The position numbers and the translations under genes are program-made. Positions 35,221 to 43,591 of a DNA stretch of 64,000 bases are shown in pieces. Source of the stretch: Micromonospora sp. CP22 (GTDB taxonomy: Bacteria; Actinomycetota; Actinomycetes; Mycobacteriales; Micromonosporaceae); NCBI RefSeq assembly GCF_009712475.1, contig NZ_VCJO01000005.1:62001-126000 (forward strand), in the 5' to 3' direction. Numbering within the stretch: the first letter of the stretch is position 1; the number at the start of each line of letters is the position of its first letter. The notes under the pieces are model-generated. The model was not told the origin of the DNA. It ran no database searches and saw nothing but the letters and a program-made list of their open reading frames with translations.

Positions 35221-36195
35221 TTAGGGGTTGAGGGTGAAGGGTCGGAAGGTGCGCGGTCCGTAGAGCCGGTGCAGCACCTCGTCGAGTTCGCGCAGCAGCA
35301 GCCAGGCGTCGTCGGGGCGGAACCGCAGGAACCGCTGCCGACAGCCCTGGGCGAAGTCGAGCAGTTGACGCGGCGCGCGGCGGCTCATCAGCCAGGTCAT
35401 GCAGCGGGTGGCCATGAAGATGTCGGTGCCCGGCCCGGCCGGGCCACGGTCGAGGACCTCCTGCGGATACCAGGTGTCGTGATCGGGCACCATCGCCGGC
35501 ACGGTGTCGCCGGGCTCGGTGGAGAAGCACCAGTCGACCAGCACCAGGCCGTGGGCGTCGGGGTCGATGAGCACGTGCGACGGCAGCACCGCACCGTGCA
35601 CCAGGCCCGCCCGGTGTGCCAGGCCGAGGGCGACCAGCAGCCGTCGCCACATCCACGCCACGTCACGGGCGTCGAGCCCTTCCGGGTACGCCTGTTTCAC
35701 CTCGACCAGGCTGTGCAGACCGGGCGCGGTGCCGAGCACGGTGACCCGTCGCTCCGCCCCGGTGTCGGCGTCGCGGTGGGTGAAGGTGTCGACCAGCCGG
35801 GGCACATACGGCAGCCAGCGCGGGTCCGCCCGCTCGGCGAGCGTGCGCAGGGCACGTTGCTCGCGGGCCATCAGGTCGTTGTCGGCCGCGTCCCGGGGCA
35901 GCTTGAGCAGCCGGTCCGCGCCGACGTCGTACAGGTCGGCGAGATCACCGGAGTACGCGGGCCGAGTGCACCGGTAACCGCGCAGCACGGTCACCCGCCG
36001 GGCCCGCCAGCGGGTGGTGACCCGGTGGAACGCGTCGATCGCGGCGGCTCGGATCCCCGGACCCACCCAACCCAGCCGGTCGGGGTGCAGGGCGACGACG
36101 AGTTCCCGGTAGCGCCGCTCCGGCGCGTCGACGCCGAACAGCTCGTCGTCGTCGCGGGCGGTGGTGACCAGGCGGATCGCCTCGTCGGTGGTCAT
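35221..36195 (-). CDS. J-domain fused to a kinase-fold protein (probable pseudokinase)
   Basis: 324 residues. Residues 1-67 look like a J domain with HPD at 37-39 (RRYRELVVALHPDRLG). A kinase-like fold follows: candidate ATP-site Lys98 (RLLKLPRD), Glu112 (MAREQRAL), the catalytic-loop segment LVHGAVLPSHVLID at 198-211, and VDWCF at 220-224. Against HRDLKPSNVLI the loop reads HGAVLPSHVLI, so the catalytic Asp is Ala202, Lys is Leu204 and Asn is His207. Phosphotransfer is therefore doubtful. The ATG overlaps the NUDIX stop (ATGA). It may act as an adaptor linking a DnaK-type chaperone to the vWA and PurA-like proteins. Confidence 0.75.
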   Translation of the reverse strand: MTTDEAIRLVTTARDDDELFGVDAPERRYRELVVALHPDRLGWVGPGIRAAAIDAFHRVTTRWRARRVTVLRGYRCTRPAYSGDLADLYDVGADRLLKLPRDAADNDLMAREQRALRTLAERADPRWLPYVPRLVDTFTHRDADTGAERRVTVLGTAPGLHSLVEVKQAYPEGLDARDVAWMWRRLLVALGLAHRAGLVHGAVLPSHVLIDPDAHGLVLVDWCFSTEPGDTVPAMVPDHDTWYPQEVLDRGPAGPGTDIFMATRCMTWLMSRRAPRQLLDFAQGCRQRFLRFRPDDAWLLLRELDEVLHRLYGPRTFRPFTLNP

Positions 36196-36944
36196 CGCAC
36201 CGCCTCCTCCCGCGCCGGGCGCAGCAGCGCGGGGTGCAGCAGCCGGGCGTCCCCGGCGCGGTAGAGCCGGGACCGGGGGCCGCCCCGGCTGCCGCCGCGC
36301 TCGGTGCTGGCGCCGGTGCTCTCCACGAACCCCGGCACCGAGAGCACCTTGCGGTGGAAGTTGCCGGCGTGCAGCTGATCCCCCCAGACCGTCTCGTAGA
36401 CCGCCCGCAGCTCGGCGATGGTGAACTCGGGTGCGAGGAACCGGGTGGCCAGCGGGGTGTACTCCAGCTTGGAACGGGCCCGCTCCAGCCCGTCGGTGAC
36501 GATCTGGCCGTGGTCGAAGGCGAGTTGGCGGTTGTCCAGCTCGGTGACCGGCACCCAGGTCGCCTCGGCGGCGTCGGTGCCGGCCGTCGCGTCCGGCAGG
36601 TCGGGAGCGAAGGCGAGGTGGGCGACCGAGACGACCCGCATCCGGGGGTCACGGTCGGGCGCACCGTAGGAGGCCAGTTGCTCGACGTGGACGCGGCGCA
36701 GTGGCTCGCCGTCGAGACCGGTCTCCTCGGCCAGCTCCCGCCGGGCGGCTGCGGACAGGTCCTCGTCCGGCCGGACGAATCCGCCGGGGAGCGCCCAGCG
36801 CCCGGCGTACGGCTGCTCGCCGCGCCGGATCAGCAGCAGGTGCAGAACGCCGTCGCGAATGGTCAGGGCGACGACGTCGACGGTGACCGCGACCGACGGG
36901 TAGGCACCCGGGTCGTAGGCGGCGAGGAACTCCTGCTCGTTCAC
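36192..36944 (-). CDS. NUDIX domain fused to winged helix (NrtR-like regulator)
   Basis: 250 residues from GTG 36944 (TTG 36950 also possible). The NUDIX domain carries a complete box: Gly55, Glu61, Arg69-Glu70, Glu73-Glu74 and Gly76. The C-terminal region (about 160-240) is the winged-helix seen in NrtR regulators (FTIAELRAVYETVWGDQLHA, NFHRKVLSVPGFVES, RLYRAGDARLLHPALLRP). Family members sense ADP-ribose or related nucleotides and repress their own operon. Because the box is intact it may also hydrolyse its ligand. First gene of the operon; a double palindrome lies just upstream. Confidence 0.85.
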   Translation of the reverse strand: MNEQEFLAAYDPGAYPSVAVTVDVVALTIRDGVLHLLLIRRGEQPYAGRWALPGGFVRPDEDLSAAARRELAEETGLDGEPLRRVHVEQLASYGAPDRDPRMRVVSVAHLAFAPDLPDATAGTDAAEATWVPVTELDNRQLAFDHGQIVTDGLERARSKLEYTPLATRFLAPEFTIAELRAVYETVWGDQLHAGNFHRKVLSVPGFVESTGASTERGGSRGGPRSRLYRAGDARLLHPALLRPAREEAVR

Positions 36945-36954
36945 GTTCAATCAC

Positions 36955-36983
36955 TCTCATTCGGAGAACATCTCAAGCTGAGA
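36955..36983 (-). promoter_or_regulatory. Tandem palindromes upstream of the NUDIX-HTH operon
   Basis: TCTCATTCGGAGA (36955-36967, four-base arms) and TCTCAAGCTGAGA (36971-36983, perfect five-base arms) have centres 16 bp apart and lie 11-39 bp before the GTG of the regulator gene. Their placement fits an autoregulatory operator for the NrtR-like protein. Confidence 0.5.
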
Positions 36984-37028
36984 AGAACCTAGCCCAAAAG
37001 AGAGGGCCGGGCAAGTGCCCGGCCCCGC

Positions 37029-38009
37029 TCACCTGATGGTGCCCACCAGATGTGGGCGACCACGCCGGTCATGCAGGTGGAAATCCCAGCCGGGTGGGGC
37101 CGCCGTGGCGCTGAAAGCCACCGTGCTGGGCAGCGGCACCGGCAGCTTGAACGCCACGTCCACCGTGTAGCTGTCCGGCAGGCGGCTCTCCAACGCCGCG
37201 AGACACCGCGCCTTGCTCCACATGCCGTGGGCGATGGGCCGGGGAAAACCGAGCAGCCGGGCCCCCAGCCGTGAGGTGTGGATCGGGTTGTGGTCGCCGG
37301 AGACCCTCGCGTAGTCCGTACCCACCCGGGGCGTGACCTGCCAGCGGGCGGTGACGGCCGGTGGCGCGGGGCGGTCGGCCGGGTCGCGCCGCTCACCGCC
37401 GCCAGAGGTGCGCTCCCGCCCGAGGTACGTCGAGACGCCGCGCCACACCTCCTCGCCGTCGATCGACCCGACGAGTACGACGTCCACCTGCCGACCCCGG
37501 TCGTGTGGGCGCAGGTTCTCCGCCCAGGTGGTGAAGTCCAGCCGGTCGGTGACGGTGACCGGCCGACGCACTGTGATCCGGTTGCCGACGTGCACCACCC
37601 CGGTCAGCGGGATCGGGAACTCCGGCATGGTGATCAGGCGCAACGCCAACGGAAAGCCCATGACGTGGGGGAAGGTGGCGGGCAGCCGGTCGGCCAGCCG
37701 GAACCCGCAGACCCGGTCGTAGTCGGCCAGCCGCTCCGGATCCACCGCCACCGCGCCCACGGCCAACTCGACCGCCGGCACCCCGACAGCACGTCGGCCA
37801 CGCACCCCGGGCAGCGCGTTCAGCAGCGCACGACGGTACAACGGACCGGCCGCTGGCAGCCTCGGCAGCTCCACCCGGGCCCGCTCGGCCGGCTCCTGAA
37901 GCCGGGCGGCGTTCAACATCTCGGGTGTCAGGGGCTCGGTCGGACCGTCGATCAGCTCGCCGACCGACAGGTCGTCGGCCGGTTCCTCGCCGTTCCTGCG
38001 TCCGGCCAT
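37029..38009 (-). CDS. MaoC-like (R)-hydratase / hotdog dehydratase
   Basis: 326 residues. Two hotdog halves; the C-terminal one has YARVSGDHNPIHTSRLGARL and FPRPIAHGMWSKARCL, the hydratase-2 motif with catalytic Asp and His. It hydrates trans-2-enoyl thioesters. The ATG at 38009 overlaps the FabG stop by one base (TGATG). The trio MaoC, FabG4-like reductase and divergent thiolase matches the htdX-fabG4-fadA2 arrangement of mycobacteria, supporting a shared role in fatty acid or related thioester metabolism. Confidence 0.88.
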   Translation of the reverse strand: MAGRRNGEEPADDLSVGELIDGPTEPLTPEMLNAARLQEPAERARVELPRLPAAGPLYRRALLNALPGVRGRRAVGVPAVELAVGAVAVDPERLADYDRVCGFRLADRLPATFPHVMGFPLALRLITMPEFPIPLTGVVHVGNRITVRRPVTVTDRLDFTTWAENLRPHDRGRQVDVVLVGSIDGEEVWRGVSTYLGRERTSGGGERRDPADRPAPPAVTARWQVTPRVGTDYARVSGDHNPIHTSRLGARLLGFPRPIAHGMWSKARCLAALESRLPDSYTVDVAFKLPVPLPSTVAFSATAAPPGWDFHLHDRRGRPHLVGTIR

Positions 38010-39382
38010 CACGCCCCCAGCAGGCTCTGGCCGCAGACCCGGACCACGTTGCCGCTGACCGCGCCGGACGCCGGCCAGGCCAGCCAACCGATGGTCTCCG
38101 CGACGTCCACCGGCAGCCCGCCCTGCGCGAGGCTGTTCATCCGGCGTCCGGCCTCCCGCAGCATCAACGGGATCCGGGCGGTCAGCCGGGTCTCGATGAA
38201 TCCGGGCGCGACCGCGTTGACGCTGATCTGCCGCTCCCGCAGCGCCGGGGCGAGCGATTCGACCAGCCCGATGACCCCGGCCTTACTGGTGGCGTAGTTG
38301 GTCTGGCCCCGGTTGCCGGCGATCCCGGCGATCGAGGAGACACCGATGAGCCGTCCACCCGCCGGGATCAGCCCCCGCTCCAGCAGCAGGTCGTTGATCC
38401 GCTCCTGGCTGGACAGGTTGACGTCGATGACCTGGTCCCACCGGTCGGCGTCCATCCGGCCGAGGGTCTTGTCCCGGGTGATGCCGGCGTTGTGCACCAC
38501 CACGTCCACCCGGCCGTGCCGACTGGCCAGGTGCTCGGCGAGGCGGCTCGGCGCGTCGGCGGCGGTCAGGTCGAGCTGGATGGCGCTGCCGCCGATCTCG
38601 TTGGCCACCGCGGCCAGCTCGTCCCCGGCGGCCGGGATGTCCAGCGCCAGCACCGTCGCGCCGTCGCGGGCCAGCACCCGGGCCAACGCCGCGCCGATGC
38701 CCCGGGCGGCGCCGGTGACCAGCACCACCTGCCCGTCCAGCGGGCGTTCCCAGTCGGCCGGTGCGGTGGCCTGGCCGGCACCGACCCGGATCACCTGCCC
38801 CGATACGTACGCGGAGCGACCGGACAGCAGGAACCGCAGGGTCGCCTCCAGGCTGGTCCAGGTGCCCGCGTCCGCCTCCCGGGTGACGTACACCAGCTGC
38901 GCGGTGATGCCCCGGCCGAACTCCTTGCCGATGCTGCGGGTCAGCCCCTCCAACGCCCGCTGGGCGGTCGCCTCACGCGGCGTGCCGCACTCCGCCGGTG
39001 GCGTGCCCAGCACGATCACCCGGCCGCTGGGCTGCACGGCCCGAGCCTGCGGGTGGAAGAAGTCGTACAGCTGACGCAGCTGGGTCGAGTCGGTGATGCC
39101 GGTAGCGTCGAAGACGAGGGCGGCGCTCTCCGGCGTACGACCGGTGGCCGGATCGGGCACGGCGGTGGCCGGATCGCGCAGGGCGAGCCCGGCGGCGGCC
39201 AGCGCCTTTCCGACCGGCTCGGTGAGCCGCCCGCCCTCGGCGGCACCGAGCAGGACCAGCCCGGGCAGGATCGGCTCGCCGGGCGTGTGCCGGCGCAGTC
39301 GCGGCGGATCGGGCAGCCCGAGGCGCTTGACCAGCGCCCGCCCGGCACCCGTCTGGACGAAGCTCGCATACCTGTCGGTCAT
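38009..39382 (-). CDS. fabG: Two-domain 3-oxoacyl-ACP/CoA reductase (FabG4-like)
   Basis: 457 residues, about twice the length of ordinary FabG. The N-terminal 200 residues form a flavodoxin-like domain without cofactor motif. The C-terminal SDR domain has VVLVTGAARGIGAALARVLA (about residue 220), VHNAGITRDKTLGRMD, the ISSIAG serine and YATSK catalytic pair. It reduces 3-oxoacyl thioesters with NAD(P)H. A TAGGCT six bases before the ATG suggests a leaderless transcript, and the palindrome at 39393-39404 overlaps it. Confidence 0.92.
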   Translation of the reverse strand: MTDRYASFVQTGAGRALVKRLGLPDPPRLRRHTPGEPILPGLVLLGAAEGGRLTEPVGKALAAAGLALRDPATAVPDPATGRTPESAALVFDATGITDSTQLRQLYDFFHPQARAVQPSGRVIVLGTPPAECGTPREATAQRALEGLTRSIGKEFGRGITAQLVYVTREADAGTWTSLEATLRFLLSGRSAYVSGQVIRVGAGQATAPADWERPLDGQVVLVTGAARGIGAALARVLARDGATVLALDIPAAGDELAAVANEIGGSAIQLDLTAADAPSRLAEHLASRHGRVDVVVHNAGITRDKTLGRMDADRWDQVIDVNLSSQERINDLLLERGLIPAGGRLIGVSSIAGIAGNRGQTNYATSKAGVIGLVESLAPALRERQISVNAVAPGFIETRLTARIPLMLREAGRRMNSLAQGGLPVDVAETIGWLAWPASGAVSGNVVRVCGQSLLGA

Positions 39383-39388
39383 AGGCGT

Positions 39389-39404
39389 AGCCTACTGGCG
39401 AGTA
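39389..39404 (-). promoter_or_regulatory. Leaderless -10 and overlapping operator-like palindrome at fabG
   Basis: On the minus strand TAGGCT (39394-39389) sits six bases before the fabG ATG. The palindrome TACTGGCGAGTA (39393-39404) overlaps its upstream edge, which would let a bound repressor block this divergent promoter region. Confidence 0.4.
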
Positions 39405-39495
39405 AGAGAGACTGGCAGCAGGGCGGCGGACCACCTCCCGCCCATCCTGATGCCAACCAGGTGAAACTGCGGGCGAGACTTCGAGGAGACGGATC

Positions 39496-40788
39496 GTGCA
39501 GAACGTTCGACGGGTCGCGGTCATCGGCGGCAACCGGATCCCCTTCGCCCGCTCCAACTCGCGTTACGCCAGCGCCTCCAACGCCGACATGCTCGGCGCG
39601 GCACTGGACGGGCTGATCGCCCGGTTCGGCCTGGCCGGGCAGCGGGTCGGCGAGGTCGTCGCCGGGGCCGTGCTCAAGCACTCGAAGGACTTCAACCTGA
39701 CCCGTGAGGTGGTGCTCGGCTCGAAGCTCGACCCGCGTACCCCGGCGTACGACATCCAGCAGGCCTGCGGCACCGGCCTGGAGGCGGTCATCCTCGTCGC
39801 CAACAAGATCGCCCTCGGGCAGCTCGACGTCGGCATCGCCGGTGGCGTCGACACCACCTCCGACGCGCCGCTCGCCGTCAACGAGGACATGCGTCGCACG
39901 CTGCTCAAGCTCAACTCCGCGCGGACCCTCGGCGAGCGGCTGAAGATCGCCGCGAAGCTGCGCCCGGCCCAGCCGTTCAAGCCGGAGATCCCTCGTAACG
40001 CCGAGCCGCGAACCGGCCTCTCCATGGGTGAGCACGCCGCACAGACCGCGCTGCGCTGGAACATCGACCGGCAGGCCCAGGACGAACTGGCACTGCGGTC
40101 GCACCAGCGGCTCGCCGCCGCGTACGACCGGGGATTCTTCGACGACCTGATGACCCCCTACCTGGGGCTGACCCGCGACCAGAACCTCCGGCCCGACACC
40201 ACCCTGGAGAAGTTGGGCGCGCTGCGGCCGGTCTTCGGTGCCAAGGGACCGGACGCCGAACGGGCCACCATGACCGCCGGCAACTCGTCACCGTTGACCG
40301 ACGGCGCCTCCACCGTGCTGCTGGCCAGCGAGGAGTGGGCGCGGGAGCACAACCTGCCGGTGTCGGCCTGGTTCTCCTGGTCGGAGACGGGCGCGGTGGA
40401 CTTCGTGCACGGCGACGAGGGTCTGCTGATGGCACCCGCGTACGCGGTGCCCCGGCTGCTCACCCGGGCCGGGCTCACCCTCCAGGACTTCGACTACTAC
40501 GAGATCCACGAGGCGTTCGCCTCCCAGGTGCTGGCGACCCTGGCCGCCTGGGAGTCACCGGAGTTCTGCAAGGAGCGGCTCGGCCTGGACGCCCCGCTCG
40601 GTGCCATCGACACCGACAAGCTCAACGTGAACGGTTCCTCGCTGGCCGCCGGTCACCCGTTCGCGGCCACCGGCGGTCGGATCGTCGCCACCCTGGCCAA
40701 GCTGCTCGCCACCAAGGGCAGCGGACGCGGCCTCATCTCCATCTGCGCCGCCGGTGGCCAGGGCGTCACCGCCATCCTGGAACGCTGA
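39496..40788 (+). CDS. Acetyl-CoA C-acyltransferase (thiolase, FadA2-like)
   Basis: 430 residues. Thiolase I/II fold with nucleophile Cys91 in DIQQACGTGLEA, NGSSLAAGHPFAATGGR with the catalytic His, and the second Cys in ISICAAGGQGVTAI near the end. It cleaves 3-oxoacyl-CoA or condenses acetyl-CoA. The GTG at 39496 is preceded by GGAG. It is divergent from the FabG4-like gene, an arrangement shared with fadA2-fabG4 in mycobacteria. A GC hairpin follows the stop. Confidence 0.92.
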   Translation: MQNVRRVAVIGGNRIPFARSNSRYASASNADMLGAALDGLIARFGLAGQRVGEVVAGAVLKHSKDFNLTREVVLGSKLDPRTPAYDIQQACGTGLEAVILVANKIALGQLDVGIAGGVDTTSDAPLAVNEDMRRTLLKLNSARTLGERLKIAAKLRPAQPFKPEIPRNAEPRTGLSMGEHAAQTALRWNIDRQAQDELALRSHQRLAAAYDRGFFDDLMTPYLGLTRDQNLRPDTTLEKLGALRPVFGAKGPDAERATMTAGNSSPLTDGASTVLLASEEWAREHNLPVSAWFSWSETGAVDFVHGDEGLLMAPAYAVPRLLTRAGLTLQDFDYYEIHEAFASQVLATLAAWESPEFCKERLGLDAPLGAIDTDKLNVNGSSLAAGHPFAATGGRIVATLAKLLATKGSGRGLISICAAGGQGVTAILER

Positions 40789-41115
40789 CCACCAGCCGTA
40801 AACCTTTTCCCGCCGGTGCACCGCTTCCCCTTCCGGCCGGCGGGTAGCTCTGCGGAAGCGGTGGCAGGGGCTTGTTCACGCTCCGTCATGCGGCCGGGGT
40901 CTGCTGTCTTCGCTTCGCGTCCTTTGCTCTGCTTCAACATGCGCACAACGCATTGAGCAGTAGCGCGACTCCGGGTCCTTAATGATCTAGGAACCTCCGG
41001 TGTGCACGAACCCCTGGGAGGTTCCGACATGAAATTTGTCGGCAAAGCGGGCATATGGGTTGGCGAGTGGACTCGTTCGTCAGCGACCACAAGCTATATT
41101 TCCAGGTCGGAAACC
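40789..41115. other. Non-coding region between the thiolase gene and the CRISPR array
   Basis: 327 bp. It holds a terminator-like hairpin (40809-40816 with 40837-40844, cccgccgg) just after the thiolase gene and a second perfect 9-bp hairpin (40990-40998 with 41017-41025, ggaacctcc). The final 90 bp, from about 41026, are clearly richer in A+T than the surroundings, as expected of a CRISPR leader. No cas gene fits here. Confidence 0.5.
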
Positions 41116-41377
41116 GCTGCACCCGCTCTCCGGAGCGGGTGAGGATCGCAACAGCTTGGAGCGAGATCCTGTCGGTAACGCAGCTCGTGGCTGCACCCGC
41201 TCTCCGGAGCGGGTGAGGATCGCAACACCACGTCACCCACTTGGAACGGCAGTGCCCGGATCAGCTGCACCCGCTCTCCGGAGCGGGTGAGGATCGCAAC
41301 GAGTCGCTCTACGCGCGCAAACCCGCCGCTATGCGACGGGGCTGCACCCGCTCTCCGGAGCGGGCGAGGATCGCAAC
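41116..41377 (+). CRISPR. Short orphan CRISPR array: four 37-bp repeats, three spacers
   Basis: Repeats at 41116-41152, 41190-41226, 41264-41300 and 41341-41377. Each starts gctgcacccgctctcc and ends gaggatcgcaac, with an internal 9-bp stem (cacccgctc / gagcgggtg) and TCCG loop. The first three are identical; the fourth has one change (gggc for gggt), marking it as the likely trailer end, so the leader should lie to the left and transcription run on +. Spacers are 37, 37 and 40 bp, unrelated to each other. No cas genes occur in the window, so crRNA processing would depend on genes elsewhere. The array ends 90 bp before purB. Confidence 0.95.
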
Positions 41378-41467
41378 AACGAGACGGTCCTGACCCCGGC
41401 GATGGAGGCGCCCTGGCGCGGAACCCACGATGTGCCCGGCCGTGGGCGCGTACGGAAGAATGTGCCC

Positions 41468-42892
41468 GTGACGACGATCCCGAACGTGCTCGCCCACCGG
41501 TACGCCTCGCCCGAGCTGGTCGCCCTCTGGTCGCCGGAGGAGAAGGTACGCCTGGAACGCCGGCTCTGGCTGGCTGTGCTCCGGGCCCAGCGTGACCTCG
41601 GGGTGCCGGTGCCGGACGGGGTGGTCGAGGCGTACGAGCGGGTGCTCGACGAGGTGGACCTGGCCTCGATCGCGCAGCGGGAGCGGGTCACCCGGCACGA
41701 CGTGAAGGCCCGGATCGAGGAGTTCAGCGCGCTCGCCGGGCACGAGCACGTGCACAAGGGGATGACCTCCCGGGACCTCACCGAGAACGTCGAGCAGCTC
41801 CAGGTGCGCCGCTCGTTGGAGCTGATCCGGGACCGGGTGGTGGCGACGCTGGCCCGGCTGGCCGGGCACGCCCACGAGTACGCCGACGTGGTGATGGCCG
41901 GGCGGTCGCACAACGTGGCGGCGCAGGCCACCACGCTGGGCAAGCGCTTCGCGTCGGTCGCCGAGGAGCTGATGATCGCGTACGAGCGGTTGGAGGACCT
42001 GATCGCCCGGTACCCACTGCGGGGCATCAAGGGGCCGGTGGGTACCGCCGCCGACCAACTCGACCTGTTCGACGGTGACGCGGACAAGGTCGCCGAGTTG
42101 GAGCGTCGGATCGCCGAGCACCTGGGCTTCAGTCGGGTGCTGAGCAGCGTCGGGCAGGTTTACCCCCGGTCGCTCGACTTCGACGTGCTCGCCGCGTTGG
42201 CGCAGACCGCCGCGGCACCGTCGTCGCTGGCCACCACGATCCGGTTGATGGTCGGTCAGGAGCTGGCGACCGAAGGGTTCAAGCCGGGCCAGGTCGGCTC
42301 CAGCGCGATGCCGCACAAGATGAACACCCGCTCGTCCGAGCGGGTCAACGGCTTCGCGGTGATCATCCGGGGCTACCTGTCGATGGTCGGCGAGCTGGCC
42401 GGTGACCAGTGGAACGAGGGGGACGTCTCGTGCTCGGTGGTGCGCCGGGTGGCCCTGCCGGACGCCTTCTTCGCCGCCGACGGGCTGTTCCAGACGTTCC
42501 TTACCGTGCTGGACGAGTTCGGCGCGTACCCGGCGGTGATCAACCGGGAGTTGGAGCGGTTCCTACCGTTCCTGGCCACCACGAAGATCCTGGTGGCAGC
42601 CGTCCGTCGGGGGGTGGGCCGGGAAACCGCCCACGAGGCGATCAAGGAGCACGCGGTCGCGGTGGCGCTGGCCATGCGCGAGAAGGGCACCCCCGACAAC
42701 GACCTCTTCGACCGCCTCGCCGCCGACACCCGCCTCAACCTCACCCGCGCCGAGATCGACGCCCTGGTCGCCGACCGGGCCGCCTTCGTCGGCGCCGCCC
42801 CCGCCCAGATCCAGGCAGTCACCGCGAGAATCGCCAAGATCGTCCAGTCCCACCCCCACGCCGCCACCTACTCCCCACCCCCCATCCTCTAA
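41468..42892 (+). CDS. purB: Adenylosuccinate lyase
   Basis: 474 residues. Acts twice in purine synthesis, on SAICAR and adenylosuccinate. It has the fumarase-superfamily signature GSSAMPHKMNTRSSERV, the catalytic-loop segment MAGRSHNVAAQATTLGKR and KGMTSRDLTENVEQ. The start is GTG 41468 giving MTTIPNVLAHRYAS, with GGAAG upstream; the GTG two codons earlier is possible. Its promoter must lie within or beside the CRISPR array, since only 90 bp separate them. It ends in a family 2 repeat and is convergent with the YbjQ gene. Confidence 0.96.
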   Translation: MTTIPNVLAHRYASPELVALWSPEEKVRLERRLWLAVLRAQRDLGVPVPDGVVEAYERVLDEVDLASIAQRERVTRHDVKARIEEFSALAGHEHVHKGMTSRDLTENVEQLQVRRSLELIRDRVVATLARLAGHAHEYADVVMAGRSHNVAAQATTLGKRFASVAEELMIAYERLEDLIARYPLRGIKGPVGTAADQLDLFDGDADKVAELERRIAEHLGFSRVLSSVGQVYPRSLDFDVLAALAQTAAAPSSLATTIRLMVGQELATEGFKPGQVGSSAMPHKMNTRSSERVNGFAVIIRGYLSMVGELAGDQWNEGDVSCSVVRRVALPDAFFAADGLFQTFLTVLDEFGAYPAVINRELERFLPFLATTKILVAAVRRGVGRETAHEAIKEHAVAVALAMREKGTPDNDLFDRLAADTRLNLTRAEIDALVADRAAFVGAAPAQIQAVTARIAKIVQSHPHAATYSPPPIL

Positions 42893-42900
42893 CCCCACCC

Positions 42901-42991
42901 CACCCCCATTGCCGCGTTGATCAAGAAGTTTTGGTCGCGCTACGCCGGGTGAGAAGGCGAAAACTTCTTGATCAACACGGCAATGGGGGTG
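42901..42991. repeat. Dispersed palindromic repeat, family 2, copy F (bidirectional terminator)
   Basis: Core arms gttgatcaagaagtttt and its complement (42916-42932 and 42960-42976) match copies D and E. Outside the core, 42901-42914 pairs perfectly with 42978-42991, giving an arm of over 30 bp with one mismatch. It lies between convergent purB and YbjQ genes and ends 12 bp past the YbjQ stop side, so a two-way terminator is likely. Confidence 0.85.
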
Positions 42992-43002
42992 GTGGTGGGG
43001 GG

Positions 43003-43461
43003 TTAGTCGCGGGTGGGGGTTTCGGCGGCGGTGGAGAGGTTGGGCGCGCTCGCCGGTTCGGCGATGGCGCCGGGTTCCTCGGCGAAGGCCGGGTCCTGGG
43101 CGGTTTCCGCGGCCACCAGGGGCTGGTCGGGAGGCATGACGTCGGGCACTTTGGGCACCACGATCACGGCGGTGCCGTAGGCGCAGATCTCCATCCACAT
43201 CTCGCCGCAGTCGCGGCTGTCGAACCGCATCCCCACCACGGCGTTCGCGCCGAGCCGCCGGGCCTCCTCGCCGAGGCGGGCGACCGAGTCGGTACGCCAG
43301 CGGGTGAGGTTGTCCGGCGCCATCGGGTCGTACGCGCCACCGCGCAGGTTCTTCACCCCTTCGCGGTACGGATTGCGCGTCCTGGCCATGGAGGAGACCA
43401 CCTCGCCGAGGATCTGGCGGATCTCATAGCCGGGAAGTAGATCCGTCGTCACGACCAGCAC
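43003..43461 (-). CDS. YbjQ/UPF0145 family protein
   Basis: 152 residues from GTG 43461 (MLVVTTDLLPGYEIRQILGE). The conserved block is VVSSMARTRNPYREGVKNLR, RLGEEARRLGANAVVGMRFD and an AYGTAVIV strand, typical of this pentameric fold. The C-terminal 40 residues are Ala/Pro/Glu-rich and probably disordered, which is longer than the compact family form. The family is sometimes called heavy-metal-binding, without proven function. It is convergent with purB. Confidence 0.85.
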   Translation of the reverse strand: MLVVTTDLLPGYEIRQILGEVVSSMARTRNPYREGVKNLRGGAYDPMAPDNLTRWRTDSVARLGEEARRLGANAVVGMRFDSRDCGEMWMEICAYGTAVIVVPKVPDVMPPDQPLVAAETAQDPAFAEEPGAIAEPASAPNLSTAAETPTRD

Positions 43462-43591
43462 GTTTCCGATGCTGGCAGGCGTGGCTGCGACACAACGTGA
43501 GCCCTGTTCACCTGCCCGGATGATGAAAAACCGCGCGGCGCGGACGGCAGGCGCAGTGCCCACCATCCGCGCCGCCGGGGGGCGCTAACCG

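Noticed and set aside
36649..36960. Alternative frame with an ATG start over the NUDIX gene
   Set aside because: Its product is Arg-rich without domain, whereas the chosen frame has a complete NUDIX box.
40876..40986. Short minus-strand stretch reading KDPESRYCSMRCAHVEAE, resembling a zinc-ribbon fragment
   Set aside because: There is a stop codon just upstream, no start codon or ribosome site, and it is too short to support even as a pseudogene.
40979..41236. Open frame of 85 codons across the CRISPR repeats
   Set aside because: It translates repeat units and shows no protein-like features.
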